NCBI RefSeq assembly: GCF_009733795.1
Contig: NZ_WNXX01000001.1
Span: 310,001-374,000, forward strand
DNA: 64,000 nt
DNA from: Actinotalea caeni
GTDB lineage: Bacteria > Actinomycetota > Actinomycetes > Actinomycetales > Beutenbergiaceae
Reading direction: 5' to 3'
Position 1 is the first letter of the stretch, and the number at the start of each line of letters is the position of its first letter. The position numbers were made by a program, and so were the translations under genes. Positions 25,978 through 36,939 of the stretch are shown piece by piece. The notes below the pieces were generated by a model. It did no database searches. It was not told the origin of the DNA and was given only the letters and a program-made list of their open reading frames with translations.

Positions 25978-27474
25978 CTAGTGAGCGGGCTGCGCGGAAC
26001 GGGTCCGGCGTCCACGCAGGTCCGCCACGCCGGCGGCGAGCGCGAGCAGCACGAAGAACCCGACCGCGATCATGCCGCGGTCGTAGGCGGCCTGGTAGAC
26101 CGTCACGGTGTCGCCGTCGGCTGGACCGGCGTAGACGGTCGAGTAGAACAGCGAGAGCCCGACGGCGGTGCCCACCGCGGTCCCGATGCGCTGCCCGAGC
26201 TGTCCCATCGAGCCGGCCAGACCGCCGTCCTGCACGGGGACCTCGGCGAGCGTCAGGGTCTGGTTCGGCGAGATGACGGCACCGCCGCCCAGGCCGCCGA
26301 CGAGCAGCACGCCCGCCATGACGAACGGTGCCGCGGCGGCGTCGACCCAGTGCGCGACGGCCGCGAGGCCGAGCACGACGACCGCGACCACCGCGAGGCC
26401 GGCGACCACCAGCGGCCGGCCGAGCCGGTTGACGAGGTTGCCGCTGTACCAGGAGGTCAGCGCGCTGGCGAGCGCGAACCCGATCGAGACCATGCCGGCG
26501 TACACCGGCTGCAGGCCCAGGCCGTCCTGCAGGAACAGGGTGGTGAGCAGGAAGATCGCGGGCAGCGCGGCGAAGTATGCCGTCGCCAGCAGGGTGCCGT
26601 TGCGGAAGGAGGGGATCCGCAGCAGCCGGAACGGGATCAGCGGCACCCGTCCCGTCAGCGCGTAGTGGCGCTCCCACGCCACGAGCAGCGCGCCGAGCGC
26701 CGCGGCCGCCAGCAGCGACCACCAGCGGCGCGGGTCGTCGTCGGGGCTGCCGGTCGTGAGCAGGAACGGCGCGAGCAGCGCCAGCACCGTGAGGCCCAGC
26801 AGGACCACGCCGACCGGGTCCAGCTGCAGCGGCGCGCGCTCGCGGTCACGGCCGGCCGGGTCGCGCGGCAGCAGCCGCGCCGCCAGCAGCATCGCCAGCA
26901 GCGCGAGCGGCACGTTGAGCCAGAAGATCCACCGCCAGCCGTCCTGCTCGCCGCCGACCGCGATGAGGAACCCGCCCAGGGTGGGGCCGAACGCCGTCGA
27001 CAGGCCGATGACGGCGCCGAAGATGCCGAACGCGCGACCACGCTCCGCACCGGTGAAGAGCTGCTGGACGAGGCCGAGCACCTGCGGCATCTGGATGCCC
27101 GCGGCGATACCCTGCACGAGCCGGCCGACCAGCAGCATCGTGCTGGTGGTGGCGAGCGCGCAGACGAGGCTGGTGAGCGTGAACAGCGCCAGGCCGACGA
27201 GGAACAGCGTGCGGCGCGAGCGCTGGTCGCCGAGCCGGCCCATCGGCACGAGCGTCAGCCCGAAGGTCAGCACGTAGCCGGAGACGACGAGCTGCAGCTC
27301 GGTGGACGCCGCACCGAGAGCCGTCTCGATCGAGGGCAGCGCGACGTTGACCTTCGTGAGGTCGAGGATCGTGATCGAGGCGACGGTGACGGCGACGGCG
27401 AACGCCCGCCACCGGCGCCGGTCCGGCGCCTCGGTGGCGGGCGTCCCCGTCTGCGCGGGTGTGCGAGCCGTCAC
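25978..27474 (-). CDS. MFS transporter, DHA2 (14-helix) drug-efflux family
   Basis: 498 residues with about 14 membrane helices. ILDLTKVNVALPSIETALGAASTELQLVVSGYVLTFGLTLVPMGRLGDQRSRRTLFLVGLALF contains the D-x-x-x-V-N-V-A-L-P motif of DHA2 exporters and motif A (GRLGDQRSRR). VGRLVQGIAAGIQMPQVLGLVQQLF is motif B/C-like, and a long cytoplasmic loop follows DPAGRDRERAP. It is probably a proton-driven exporter of hydrophobic compounds. The GTG at 27474 overlaps the upstream FDOR gene by 4 bp, pairing the two in one operon. Confidence 0.9.
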   Translation of the reverse strand: MTARTPAQTGTPATEAPDRRRWRAFAVAVTVASITILDLTKVNVALPSIETALGAASTELQLVVSGYVLTFGLTLVPMGRLGDQRSRRTLFLVGLALFTLTSLVCALATTSTMLLVGRLVQGIAAGIQMPQVLGLVQQLFTGAERGRAFGIFGAVIGLSTAFGPTLGGFLIAVGGEQDGWRWIFWLNVPLALLAMLLAARLLPRDPAGRDRERAPLQLDPVGVVLLGLTVLALLAPFLLTTGSPDDDPRRWWSLLAAAALGALLVAWERHYALTGRVPLIPFRLLRIPSFRNGTLLATAYFAALPAIFLLTTLFLQDGLGLQPVYAGMVSIGFALASALTSWYSGNLVNRLGRPLVVAGLAVVAVVVLGLAAVAHWVDAAAAPFVMAGVLLVGGLGGGAVISPNQTLTLAEVPVQDGGLAGSMGQLGQRIGTAVGTAVGLSLFYSTVYAGPADGDTVTVYQAAYDRGMIAVGFFVLLALAAGVADLRGRRTRSAQPAH

Positions 27475-27863
27475 TGGCCCGTGAGCCGCTCCACGCTCAT
27501 CACGAGGATCACGCGGTCGGCGGCGTCCGGCGGCGGCTGGTCGCTCGGGTTGCCGTACCGGTTCTGCAGCTCGACGTAGAAGGAGCCGGTCGGGTCGTCG
27601 ACGACGTCGACCAGCCTGCCCCGCACCTCCAGGTAGGAGAACGGGTTGTCGGGGTCGAGCAGCATGAACGCCATGGCCGGGTTGGCCTGCAGGTTCCGGA
27701 ACTTGGCCCGGCTCTTCGTGTGCGTGAACCGGATGTTCTCGCCGTCGTAGGCGAACCACATCGGGTTCACCTGCGGCGTGCCGTCGGGGCGGACGGTCCC
27801 GAGCGATCCGTACAGGGGCATCTCGAGAAGCCGACGCTGCGCGTCGGTCGGTGTCGTGCTCAT
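27471..27863 (-). CDS. PPOX-class (F420- or FMN-binding split-barrel) oxidoreductase
   Basis: 130 residues. The split beta-barrel pattern is GSLGTVRPDGTPQVNPMWFAYDGENIRFTHTKSRAKFRNLQANPAMAFMLLDPDNPFSYLEVRGRLVDV, typical of the TIGR03618-like F420-dependent FDOR-B group; the K-x-R-N-L-Q motif contacts the cofactor phosphate. The substrate is unknown. The ATG at 27863 is preferred because the longer version adds only a hydrophobic tail not seen in the family. It precedes and overlaps the exporter gene. The divergent recQ starts 52 bp away. Confidence 0.82.
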   Translation of the reverse strand: MSTTPTDAQRRLLEMPLYGSLGTVRPDGTPQVNPMWFAYDGENIRFTHTKSRAKFRNLQANPAMAFMLLDPDNPFSYLEVRGRLVDVVDDPTGSFYVELQNRYGNPSDQPPPDAADRVILVMSVERLTGQ

Positions 27864-27915
27864 GCTCGCGGCAACCACGAGGAGCAGTGTCGCATTCCGC
27901 ACCTAGGGTGGAGGC

Positions 27916-29736
27916 GTGACCGAGCCGGACCCGCTGGAGGTGCTGCAGCGCGTCTGGGGCTACGACGCCTTCCGCGGGCAGCAGGCCGAGGTCGTCGACA
28001 CCGTGGTCGCCGGCGGGGACGCGATCGTGCTGATGCCCACCGGCGGCGGCAAGAGCCTGTGCTACCAGGTGCCCTCGCTCGTGCGGTCGGGCACCGGCGT
28101 CGTCGTCAGCCCGTTGATCGCGCTCATGCACGACCAGGTGGACGCGTTGCGCCAGCTCGGGGTGCGGGCGGGCTACCTCAACTCGACGCAGATGCCCGAG
28201 GAGCGCCGCGACGTCGAGCGCGCGCTGCTCGCGGGCGAGCTCGACCTGCTGTACCTGGCGCCGGAGCGGCTGCAGGCCGCGGCCGGGCTGCTGGACCGGG
28301 CCGAGCTCGCGCTGTTCGCGATCGACGAGGCGCACTGCGTGAGCCAGTGGGGGCACGACTTCCGGCCGGACTACCTGGCGCTGTCGGTGCTGCACGAGCG
28401 CTGGCCGCAGGTGCCGCGGGTGGCACTGACGGCGACCGCGACCGCCGACACGCGGCGCGAGATCGCCGAGCGGCTGGACCTCACCGAGGCCCGGATGTTC
28501 GTGTCGAGCTTCGACCGGCCGAACATCCAGTACCGCATCGTGCCGAAGCAGGACGCGCGGGCGGGCCTGCTGCGGCTGATCCGCGAGGAGCACCCGGGCG
28601 AGGCCGGGATCGTGTACTGCCTCAGCCGCGCGTCGGTGGAGAAGACGGCGGAGTGGCTGAGCGCCCAGGGCGTCACGGCGCTGCCCTACCACGCCGGTCT
28701 GGACGCGGGCACCCGGTCGAGGAACCAGGCGGAGTTCCTGCGGTCCGACGGCGTCGTCATGGTCGCGACGATCGCGTTCGGCATGGGGATCGACAAGCCG
28801 GACGTGCGGTTCGTCGCCCACCTGGACCTGCCGAAGTCGGTCGAGGGCTACTACCAGGAGACCGGTCGCGCGGGGCGGGACGGTCTTCCCTCGACGGCGT
28901 GGCTCGCCTACGGGCTGCAGGACGTGGTCCAGCAGCGGCGGATGATCGCCGACGGCGAGGGCGACCGGCAGCGCAAGCGCGTGCAGTCGCTGCACCTCGA
29001 CGCGATGCTCGCGCTGTGCGAGACCGTGGCCTGCCGGCGCCAGCAGCTGCTCGCCTACTTCGACGAGCCCAGCGAGCCGTGCGGCAACTGCGACACCTGC
29101 CTGGCGCCTCCGGACTCCTTCGACGGCACGGTGCCGGCGCAGAAGCTGCTGTCGACGATCGTGCGGCTGCAGCGAGAGCGCAACCAGGCCTACGGCGCCG
29201 GGCACCTGATCGACATCCTGCTGGGGCGCGAGACCGAGCGGGTGCAGCGCTTCGGGCACGGCTCGCTGAGCACGTTCGGCATCGGCGAGGAGCTCTCGGA
29301 GGTGCAGTGGCGCGGCGTCGTGCGGCAGCTGCTCGCGCAGGGCTTCCTGCAGGTGCACGGCGAGTACGGGGTGCTCGCGATCACCGACGCCGCGGGCGAG
29401 GTGCTGGCCGGCCGCCGTCAGGTGATGCTGCGCGCCGAGCAGGAGCGGGTGCGCGTGCGCAGCGAGCGCCGCGCCCGCACCGCCCCCACCGAGCTCGACC
29501 CGGCGCAGCGGGACCTCTTCGAGCGGCTGCGCGCCTGGCGCGCCGAGACCGCCAAGGAGCAGGGCGTCCCCGCCTACGTGGTGTTCTCCGACGCCACCCT
29601 GGCCGGCATCGCCGCCGCCCAGCCCACGGATGCGACCGCGCTCCGCGGCGTCTCCGGCGTCGGCGACGCCAAGCTCGACCGCTACGGCGCCGCGGTCCTC
29701 GCGCTCGTGGCGCAGGGGGTCGGGTCGCAGCCGTAG
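27916..29736 (+). CDS. recQ: ATP-dependent DNA helicase RecQ
   Basis: 606 residues: helicase core, zinc/RQC and HRDC domains. Motif 0 YDAFRGQQ; motif I PTGGGKS (Lys46); motif [21 protein letters not shown]; motif III ALTATA; motif [12 protein letters not shown]. The four Zn cysteines are in [23 protein letters not shown] (about 372-395), then a winged-helix RQC ([21 protein letters not shown]) and a C-terminal HRDC (about 525-600). RecQ unwinds DNA 3'-5' in recombination and fork repair. GTG 27916 is preceded both by TAGGGT (27904-27909) and by GGAGG. Confidence 0.96.
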   Translation: MTEPDPLEVLQRVWGYDAFRGQQAEVVDTVVAGGDAIVLMPTGGGKSLCYQVPSLVRSGTGVVVSPLIALMHDQVDALRQLGVRAGYLNSTQMPEERRDVERALLAGELDLLYLAPERLQAAAGLLDRAELALFAIDEAHCVSQWGHDFRPDYLALSVLHERWPQVPRVALTATATADTRREIAERLDLTEARMFVSSFDRPNIQYRIVPKQDARAGLLRLIREEHPGEAGIVYCLSRASVEKTAEWLSAQGVTALPYHAGLDAGTRSRNQAEFLRSDGVVMVATIAFGMGIDKPDVRFVAHLDLPKSVEGYYQETGRAGRDGLPSTAWLAYGLQDVVQQRRMIADGEGDRQRKRVQSLHLDAMLALCETVACRRQQLLAYFDEPSEPCGNCDTCLAPPDSFDGTVPAQKLLSTIVRLQRERNQAYGAGHLIDILLGRETERVQRFGHGSLSTFGIGEELSEVQWRGVVRQLLAQGFLQVHGEYGVLAITDAAGEVLAGRRQVMLRAEQERVRVRSERRARTAPTELDPAQRDLFERLRAWRAETAKEQGVPAYVVFSDATLAGIAAAQPTDATALRGVSGVGDAKLDRYGAAVLALVAQGVGSQP

Positions 29737-30115
29737 GGGTGAAGGCGCGCCGGGGTGCCCCCGCTCGCGCCGAACGCTCGCCGACGGCCCGACGTCATCC
29801 GTCTCGGTTTCACCGCACCTCTTGCCGCGGGCGGGAGGGCGCTTCTCGAACACGTCTCGCCTCACGCCTCGCCTCCTGTCGCGACGACGCGTCCCCCGCA
29901 GTCGCGCCACCGTCTCGCTCAGCGCGCACGGCGGACGTCACCAGCGCCTCGGTGCGCGTGTCGAGATCTCGTGTCCGCGCACGCTTCCTTCCACCCCTGC
30001 GCTGGCCGGCGACCCACGAGCTCCGTGCGCCCCATCCCCGCTGCACGTGTCCACAGATGGCCGCTCGACCACGCTCGTCCACAGGCACGGAACGAGGGGT
30101 GGCGAGTGTCAGTGG
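29737..30115. other. Gene-free interval between recQ and the HNH gene
   Basis: About 380 bp with no convincing ORF. The sequence is slightly less GC-rich and contains two TCCACAG motifs (near 30050 and 30078), resembling half of a DnaA box, plus many TCGCCTC/CGCCTCAC-type words in 29845-29890. No tRNA, terminator or inverted repeat of note was found. It ends in the SOS-like box that precedes the HNH gene. Confidence 0.5.
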
Positions 30116-30131
30116 TCGCACGTATGTTCGA
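30116..30131 (+). promoter_or_regulatory. LexA (SOS) box overlapping the HNH gene promoter
   Basis: TCGCACGTATGTTCGA differs at one position from the actinobacterial SOS consensus TCGAACnnnnGTTCGA. The embedded TATGTT (30123-30128) would be the -10 box, 6 nt before the ATG at 30135, so bound LexA would block a leaderless transcript. In mycobacteria, 13E12-type genes are known to be preceded by SOS boxes and induced by DNA damage, which supports the reading. Confidence 0.65.
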
Positions 30132-30134
30132 TGC

Positions 30135-31682
30135 ATGACGACGGCAGCCGCTCCCCCAGCATCCGCCATGGATGCCCGGGCCGAGCTGTCTGCCGCGCGG
30201 GAGGCGCGCCGGGATGCCGATGCCGCGGAGGTGCGGGTGCTTCGGGCGGCGCTCGCATGGGCGGTCGCGAACCCGCCGATGCAGGCCGGTGACGCGGCTG
30301 TCGAGCGGGTCGCCGGCCCCACCGGGTCGCGTGCGGTCGAGGTGCCGCTGTCAGCCGCCGGTGTGCCGGAGGTGGACCGGGCCGCGGTGGCCGAGCTCGG
30401 GCTCGCGCTGGGGTGCTCGACGCAGGCGGCGCAGTGCCTCGTCGGCGACGTGCTGGAGCTCGCCCACAGGCTGCCCCTGCTGTGGGCGCGTGTGCTCGAC
30501 CACGAGGTCGTGGCCTGGCGGGCCCGCCGCGTCGCGCAGGCCACCCGGCTGCTGCCCGTCGCGGGCACGGCCTACGTCGACCGCCAGGTGGCGCCCGTCG
30601 CGCACCGGCTGGGCGGCGCCCAGCTCGACCGACTGGTGGAGACCGCGCTGGCGCGGTTCGACCCGACGACGGCGCACCGGTTGGCCGAGGAACGCCGCGA
30701 GACCCGGCGCGTCGATGTCGACCTGGACAGCACCAGCCTCTCTGGGCTCACCCCGGTCACCGGCCGTATCGACCTCCCGGACGCCCTGGACCTGGAAGCC
30801 GCACTCGCCCACGCCGCCGAGCAGCTCGCCGCCTGGGGCTCCGAGGACAGCATCGACGTCCGCCGCGCCCGGGCGCTGGGTGACCTCGCCCGCGCACACC
30901 TGGCCTGGCACGGCGAGCAGACACCACCGATGCCCATCGGGACCACCACCCTCGCCCACCGTGGGGAGCCGACCCAGCCCGCTGGGTCGAGTGCTGATAG
31001 CGCCGACGCCGCAGGTGAGGGTGGTCCCCGGTGGCGGGTGCCACCGCGACGGCAGGTCGTGCTCTACGTGCACCTGGACCGGTCCGCGCTCGACCCGACC
31101 AACGCGTGCGACAGCGTGCTGCTGGGGCGGGTGGAGAACACCGGCACCCCGGTCACCGCCGACACCATCCGCGACTGGTGCGGCGAGGGCGCCACCCGCC
31201 TCTCGGTCCGCCCCGTGCTCGACCTCGACCAACCACAACGAGCCGACACCTACCACGTGCCCGACCGGATCCGCGAACAGGTCCGGCTACGCGACGGCAC
31301 CTGCGTCTTCCCCGGCTGCCACGCACCAGGTCTGCGCTGCCAGCACGACCACATCGACCCCTACGACCACGACCACCCCGACACCGGCGGACAAACCCAG
31401 ACCACCAACCTGGCCCTGCTCTGCCAACGCCACCACACCCTCAAGACCCACCACGGCTTCACCTACACCCTGCTCACCTCCGGCACCGTCCTGTGGCGCA
31501 CACCCCACGGCCTACGCATCCACCGCCACCCCGACGGCACCACCCACATCGACGGCCTCCCCGACACCGACCCCACCCGGCTCCACGGCGCAGCCGCCGA
31601 TAACCCGGGTGCCGCAACGCCCAGCACGCGCGCGAACGTCGACACGGACACGGCAGAGGTCTGCGACCCACCCGACCCCTGA
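30135..31682 (+). CDS. HNH endonuclease of the DUF222/13E12-repeat family
   Basis: 515 residues. An Ala-rich helical DUF222 region (about 10-340) is followed by the C-terminal HNH domain: RDGTCVFPGCHAPGLRCQHDHIDPYDHDHPDTGGQTQTTNLALLCQRHHTLKTHHGF (about 388-444), with zinc-binding Cys pairs and the H-x-D-H-I, N-L and H-H catalytic residues. Thr/His/Pro-rich low-complexity sequence marks the last 60 residues. The family is abundant and strain-variable in actinobacteria; some members are thought to be mobile or damage-induced nucleases. The SOS-type box upstream supports induction on DNA damage. Confidence 0.9.
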   Translation: MTTAAAPPASAMDARAELSAAREARRDADAAEVRVLRAALAWAVANPPMQAGDAAVERVAGPTGSRAVEVPLSAAGVPEVDRAAVAELGLALGCSTQAAQCLVGDVLELAHRLPLLWARVLDHEVVAWRARRVAQATRLLPVAGTAYVDRQVAPVAHRLGGAQLDRLVETALARFDPTTAHRLAEERRETRRVDVDLDSTSLSGLTPVTGRIDLPDALDLEAALAHAAEQLAAWGSEDSIDVRRARALGDLARAHLAWHGEQTPPMPIGTTTLAHRGEPTQPAGSSADSADAAGEGGPRWRVPPRRQVVLYVHLDRSALDPTNACDSVLLGRVENTGTPVTADTIRDWCGEGATRLSVRPVLDLDQPQRADTYHVPDRIREQVRLRDGTCVFPGCHAPGLRCQHDHIDPYDHDHPDTGGQTQTTNLALLCQRHHTLKTHHGFTYTLLTSGTVLWRTPHGLRIHRHPDGTTHIDGLPDTDPTRLHGAAADNPGAATPSTRANVDTDTAEVCDPPDP

Positions 31683-31697
31683 CCACCACGCCCCGCA

Positions 31698-31724
31698 CCC
31701 CGGTCCCCCCCGCGACCCGGGGTC
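31698..31724 (+). terminator. Weak terminator candidate after the HNH gene
   Basis: ACCCCGG and CCGGGGT form a 7-bp stem with a 13-nt C-rich loop, 16 nt after the HNH stop. There is no U-tract; support is modest. Confidence 0.3.
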
Positions 31725-31847
31725 AGAGGCATGTACGGCACCAGCGCGAAGGGTCTGGGCATGGACGGTGCGCTGCGCTGCTGCTGGCGCGGTGCCCGAC
31801 AGCGGCACACCGTGATGGAGCGCCTCCGACGCGCCCGCACCGCCACC

Positions 31848-31879
31848 AGCGAGCACACGCGGCAGCGAGCACACGCGGC
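31848..31879 (+). repeat. Perfect 16-bp tandem duplication
   Basis: AGCGAGCACACGCGGC occurs twice head to tail, and the next bases (AGCAG) begin a partial third unit. It lies in non-coding sequence after the HNH gene. Confidence 0.95.
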
Positions 31880-32016
31880 AGCAGAGCTGCTGCATCGCAT
31901 GGGCCGCGCCGGAAACGCATGCACGCACCGAGCACCAGCCATCGCTCACCACGCACGGCTCCCCGAGCACGAGTGGCGCGCCTACGGCCGCAGGCCTCCG
32001 CGCCAGGGTCCGGCTG

Positions 32017-32146
32017 CACTGCTCACCACGCACCACGCACCACTCACCGAGCACCACGCACCACGCACGACTCACCGAGCACCACGCACCACTCACCGAG
32101 CACCGCTCACCACGCACCACGCACATTCACCACGCACCACACCACC
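32017..32146 (+). repeat. Imperfect tandem repeat tract (CTCACCGAGCACCACGCACCA family)
   Basis: About six units of 14-28 bp, each opening CTCACCGAGCACC or CTCACCACGCACC and built from CACCACG and GCACCA words. Adjacent units differ mainly by the number of CACCACG/CACG words. The strand is strongly C/A-rich (very few G and T). The variable unit length and lack of unique spacers exclude a CRISPR array. It looks like a minisatellite (VNTR). Confidence 0.85.
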
Positions 32147-32243
32147 CCGGGCCCATCAGCCCGCCGCGACGGCCGGCACAGTGGTGCACTGTTCGCCCCC
32201 CTCGCCGACACCCCACCTCCGCGCGGGGGTGAGACGGTAGAGC

Positions 32244-34271
<2,028 letters not shown>

Positions 34272-34295
<24 letters not shown>

Positions 34296-35105
34296 GGCGC
34301 CCCGCGCCCCGACGTCGAGGTCGAAGATCTCGGCGAGCACGCGCGCGACCCCGTCCTCGTCGTTGCTCGGTGCCACCTCATCGGCCACCGCGAGCAGGTC
34401 CGGGTCGGCGTTCGCCATCGCGTAGCCGCGCCCGGCCCACGTGAGCATCGGGATGTCGTTGGGCATGTCGCCGAACGCGACGACCTCCTCGCGGGCCACG
34501 CCCAGCTCCTCGGCCACCCGCGCCAGCGTCGCCGCCTTGGTGATGCCCGCCGCGCTGATCTCCAGCAGTCCCGGCCCCGTCCAGGTGACGACGGCGCGGT
34601 CGCCGACCGCGTCCAGTGTCGCCTCCCGGAACCTCAAGGGGTCGACGCCGGGCGCCATCACCAGCAGCTTGACGACCGGGTCGGTCCAGATCTCGGCGAG
34701 CGGGCCACGGTGCTCCTCCGGCGCCGGGTCCCACTCGTCGACGAACCGCGGGTCGTAGCGGATGCCGTGCTCGGTCTCGAGCGCAAAGGTCGCCTCCGGC
34801 ACAGCCGCCGCGATCGCCGCGGTCAGCGGCACCCCGACCGCGGCGTCCATCCCCCACAGCTGCCGCACCCGGCGACCCTCGACGTCGAACCAGATCGCGC
34901 CGTTGCTCACGATCGCCATGCCGTGACCGCCCACGAACGGCCACAGCTCCTCCATCCACCGCAGCGGCCGCGCCGTGACGAACAGCACCGGCACGTCCCG
35001 CTCGTCGAGGGCGGCGAGCACCCCGCGGGTGCGGTCGGAGACGGTGCCGTCCGAGCGCACCAGCGTGCCGTCGAGGTCGGTGGCCACCAGCCGCGGGCCC
35101 TGCAC
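34272..35105 (-). CDS. HAD superfamily (Cof-type, IIB) sugar-phosphatase-like hydrolase
   Basis: 277 residues. Motif [15 protein letters not shown] (nucleophile and acid/base Asp), motif [15 protein letters not shown], the large IIB cap (about 85-200), motif III in ITKAATL and motif [13 protein letters not shown]. Cof-type enzymes dephosphorylate small sugar phosphates or flavin mononucleotides; the substrate here is unknown. GTG 35105 is preferred because a TAGGGG -10-like box, sharing its TAG with the upstream gene's stop, lies 7 nt before it; an in-frame GTG at 35126 is possible. Confidence 0.85.
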
Positions 35106-35115
35106 GTGCGTCCCC

Positions 35116-35757
35116 CTACCCCTCACGCCGTCCGCGGTCGACGTACGGCGACTCCGACGGGTCGCTCGCCGAGGCGCTCGGGTAGTGGCCGGTCGCGCCC
35201 CCGGGCGCCGGGTAGCCGGGCGAGCCCGCCGGGTCGACGGCGTACCCCGCCGACACCGCCGGGTTGCCGCCGTCGTGGGCCGGCACGCTGCGCGCCGCGA
35301 CCAGCGCGGCCACCCAGCCGACGACGACACCCCAGTACGGGACACGCGTCGCGTAGCCGAGCTGCTCGAGGAAGAAGCTCGACGGGAACTGCTGGAGCAC
35401 CAGGAGCAGGACCTGCCCGACGAGACCGGCGACGCCGACGGCCAGGACGACCCCCATCCAGGACGCCATGAACACGGTCCCGCGGCTCGCGCGCCCCCGG
35501 CCCGTCGCGGCGCGCACCAGCAGGTACACCCCGGCGAGCAGGACCCCGAGCGCGACCAGCAGCCCGACCAGGTCGAGCACCCGGCCGCGTGCGATCGTCT
35601 GCACCGTGAACGGGCTGCCCGGCGGCCAGAACTGCTGCAGCGGCGGGTCGATCGAGGCGCGGATCATCAGCGCCCGCACCTCGGTCGTCAGCTGCCACAG
35701 CACGACCGCGACGACGGCCGCGCGCAGCGCCGCCCGGCTCCTCTCTCGCGTCTCCAT
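35116..35757 (-). CDS. Membrane protein with four helices and a Pro/Gly/Ser-rich tail, unknown function
   Basis: 213 residues. Hydrophobic segments lie at about residues 12-30, 60-82 (VLDLVGLLVALGVLLAGVYLLV), 95-120 (VFMASWMGVVLAVGVAGLVGQVLLLVL) and 135-155 (VPYWGVVVGWVAALVAA). The region between helices 1 and 2 (IRASIDPPLQQFWPPGSPF) is probably extracytoplasmic. The last ~50 residues (VSAGYAVDPAGSPGYPAPGG..) are low complexity. I do not recognise a family. ATG 35757 follows TACGGT by 6 nt (leaderless type). The stop abuts the start of the HAD gene. Confidence 0.75.
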   Translation of the reverse strand: METRERSRAALRAAVVAVVLWQLTTEVRALMIRASIDPPLQQFWPPGSPFTVQTIARGRVLDLVGLLVALGVLLAGVYLLVRAATGRGRASRGTVFMASWMGVVLAVGVAGLVGQVLLLVLQQFPSSFFLEQLGYATRVPYWGVVVGWVAALVAARSVPAHDGGNPAVSAGYAVDPAGSPGYPAPGGATGHYPSASASDPSESPYVDRGRREG

Positions 35758-35809
35758 GCCGCCACCGTACGCAACGACCGCTGTCGTCGCCCGTGCGTAG
35801 GGTGTTCAC

Positions 35810-36193
35810 GTGCCTGCGACCGCCTTCCCGGAGCACGCCTGGCTCGTCGACCTCGTCGACGACCTGCCCGGCGCCCGCGCGGCCGACCAGCCCGCCTGGG
35901 ACGCCGTCGTGCTGTGGATCGGCGACAAGATGTTCGGGACGATCGGCACCGACGGCCGCGGGCGCGACCTGCTCACGCTCAAGCTGCCGCCGGAGGACGG
36001 CGAGGCGCTGCGCCAGGCGCACGCGTTCGTCGAGCCCGGGTACCACCTGAACAAGCGGCACTGGAACTCGGTCGTGCTCGCGGACCCCGGCGCCCACCGG
36101 GACCTGCTCGCCGAGCTCGTCGAGGACTCCTACCACTGCCTGCTCGCCACGCTCCCCCGCTGGCGACGACGAGAGATCGGACTCCTGGCATGA
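35810..36193 (+). CDS. MmcQ/YjbR-family protein
   Basis: 127 residues: FPEHAWLVDLVDDLPGAR..DAVVLWIGDKMFGTIGTDGRGRDLLTLKLPPEDGEALRQAHAFVEPGYHLNKRHWNSVVL. The V-G-DKMF-x-x-x, L-x-L-K-x-P and GYH-x-NK-x-HW-x-(S/T)V motifs define this small double-wing DNA-binding-like fold. Its biological role is not established. GTG 35810 stands 6 nt after TAGGGT (35798-35803), so it is leaderless. The end overlaps the methyltransferase start (ATGA). Confidence 0.88.
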   Translation: MPATAFPEHAWLVDLVDDLPGARAADQPAWDAVVLWIGDKMFGTIGTDGRGRDLLTLKLPPEDGEALRQAHAFVEPGYHLNKRHWNSVVLADPGAHRDLLAELVEDSYHCLLATLPRWRRREIGLLA

Positions 36194-36939
36194 CGACCGA
36201 CCCCGCGGCCACACGCGCCGCACAGGCGGCCTCCTTCGACGCCGCAGCCGACGTCTACGAGCGCGCCCGCCCCGGATACCCGGACGAGGTCGTCGACTGG
36301 CTCCTCGCGTCGCGGCCGCGCGAGGTGCTCGACCTCGGTGCCGGCACCGGGAAGCTGACCCGCTCGCTCGTCGACCGCGTCGCGACCGTGCACGCCGTCG
36401 ACCCCAGCCCCAACATGCTCGCCCAGCTGGGGGCCGCGCTGCCCGAGGTGCGCACCGCCGTCGGGACCGCGGAGGCGGTCCCGCTGCCCGACGCCGCCGT
36501 CGAGGCGGTGCTCGTGGCACAGGCGTGGCACTGGGTCGACCCCGAGCGCGCGCTGCCGGAGGTACGCCGGGTGCTGCGCCCCGGCGGGGTGCTCGGCCTG
36601 GTCTGGAACGTCCGCGACGAGTCGGTCCCGTGGGTGGCGCGGCTCACCGAGATCATCCACGGGTCCGCCGCCGAGCGGTTCATCGCCGAGGGGCGCGGCA
36701 TGCCCGACGGCGTGGGCGACGTCGAGCGGCTCACGTGGTCGTGGCAGCGGCCCGTCGACCGGCAGGGCCTGCTCGACCTCGTCGCCTCCCGCAGCTACAT
36801 GATCACCGCGCCCCCCGAGGTCCGCGCCGACGTGCTGGCGCAGGTGTCCGACCTGCTCGACACCCACCCCGACCTCGCGGGGCGCGACCGCTGGGAGCTG
36901 CCCTACCGCACCGAGGCGTTCCGGGTCGCGCTCACCTGA
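36190..36939 (+). CDS. Class I SAM-dependent methyltransferase
   Basis: 249 residues. FDAAADVYERARPGYPDEVVDWLL precedes motif I EVLDLGAGTGKLTRSL (about 51-66), motif II VHAVDPSPNML, and the Methyltransf_11 core VGTAEAVPLPDAAVEAVLVAQAWHWVDPERALPEVRRVLRPGGVLGLVW (about 95-145). Similar proteins are generic small-molecule or unknown methyltransferases. It is coupled to mmcQ by a 4-bp overlap and overlaps the convergent ABC-F gene by 8 bp. Confidence 0.88.
   Translation: MTTDPAATRAAQAASFDAAADVYERARPGYPDEVVDWLLASRPREVLDLGAGTGKLTRSLVDRVATVHAVDPSPNMLAQLGAALPEVRTAVGTAEAVPLPDAAVEAVLVAQAWHWVDPERALPEVRRVLRPGGVLGLVWNVRDESVPWVARLTEIIHGSAAERFIAEGRGMPDGVGDVERLTWSWQRPVDRQGLLDLVASRSYMITAPPEVRADVLAQVSDLLDTHPDLAGRDRWELPYRTEAFRVALT

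Larger units (their letters stand above)
31725..32243. other. Gene-free, repeat-rich interval between HNH and the YyaL-like gene
   Basis: About 520 bp. The long frames here on both strands (for example 31731-32240) have His/Thr/Arg- or Cys/Trp-rich translations that follow the DNA repeats and are not believable proteins. The interval holds a perfect 16-bp tandem duplication (31848-31879) and a 130-bp imperfect tandem tract (32017-32146). A promoter for the downstream gene should lie in the last 100 bp, but none is clear. Confidence 0.6.

Noticed and set aside
30048-30084. Two TCCACAG motifs as DnaA boxes of a replication origin
   Set aside because: Only two partial matches, no AT-rich unwinding region, and no dnaA, dnaN or rpmH nearby.
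32017-32146. Possible CRISPR array
   Set aside because: Units vary from 14 to 28 bp, have no constant repeat with unique spacers, and no cas gene is near; it is a minisatellite.
31731-32240. A 169-codon plus-strand frame rich in His, Thr and Arg (and a Cys/Trp-rich frame opposite)
   Set aside because: The amino-acid pattern simply follows the CACCACG/CTCACCGAG DNA repeats; there is no ribosome-binding site and no family.
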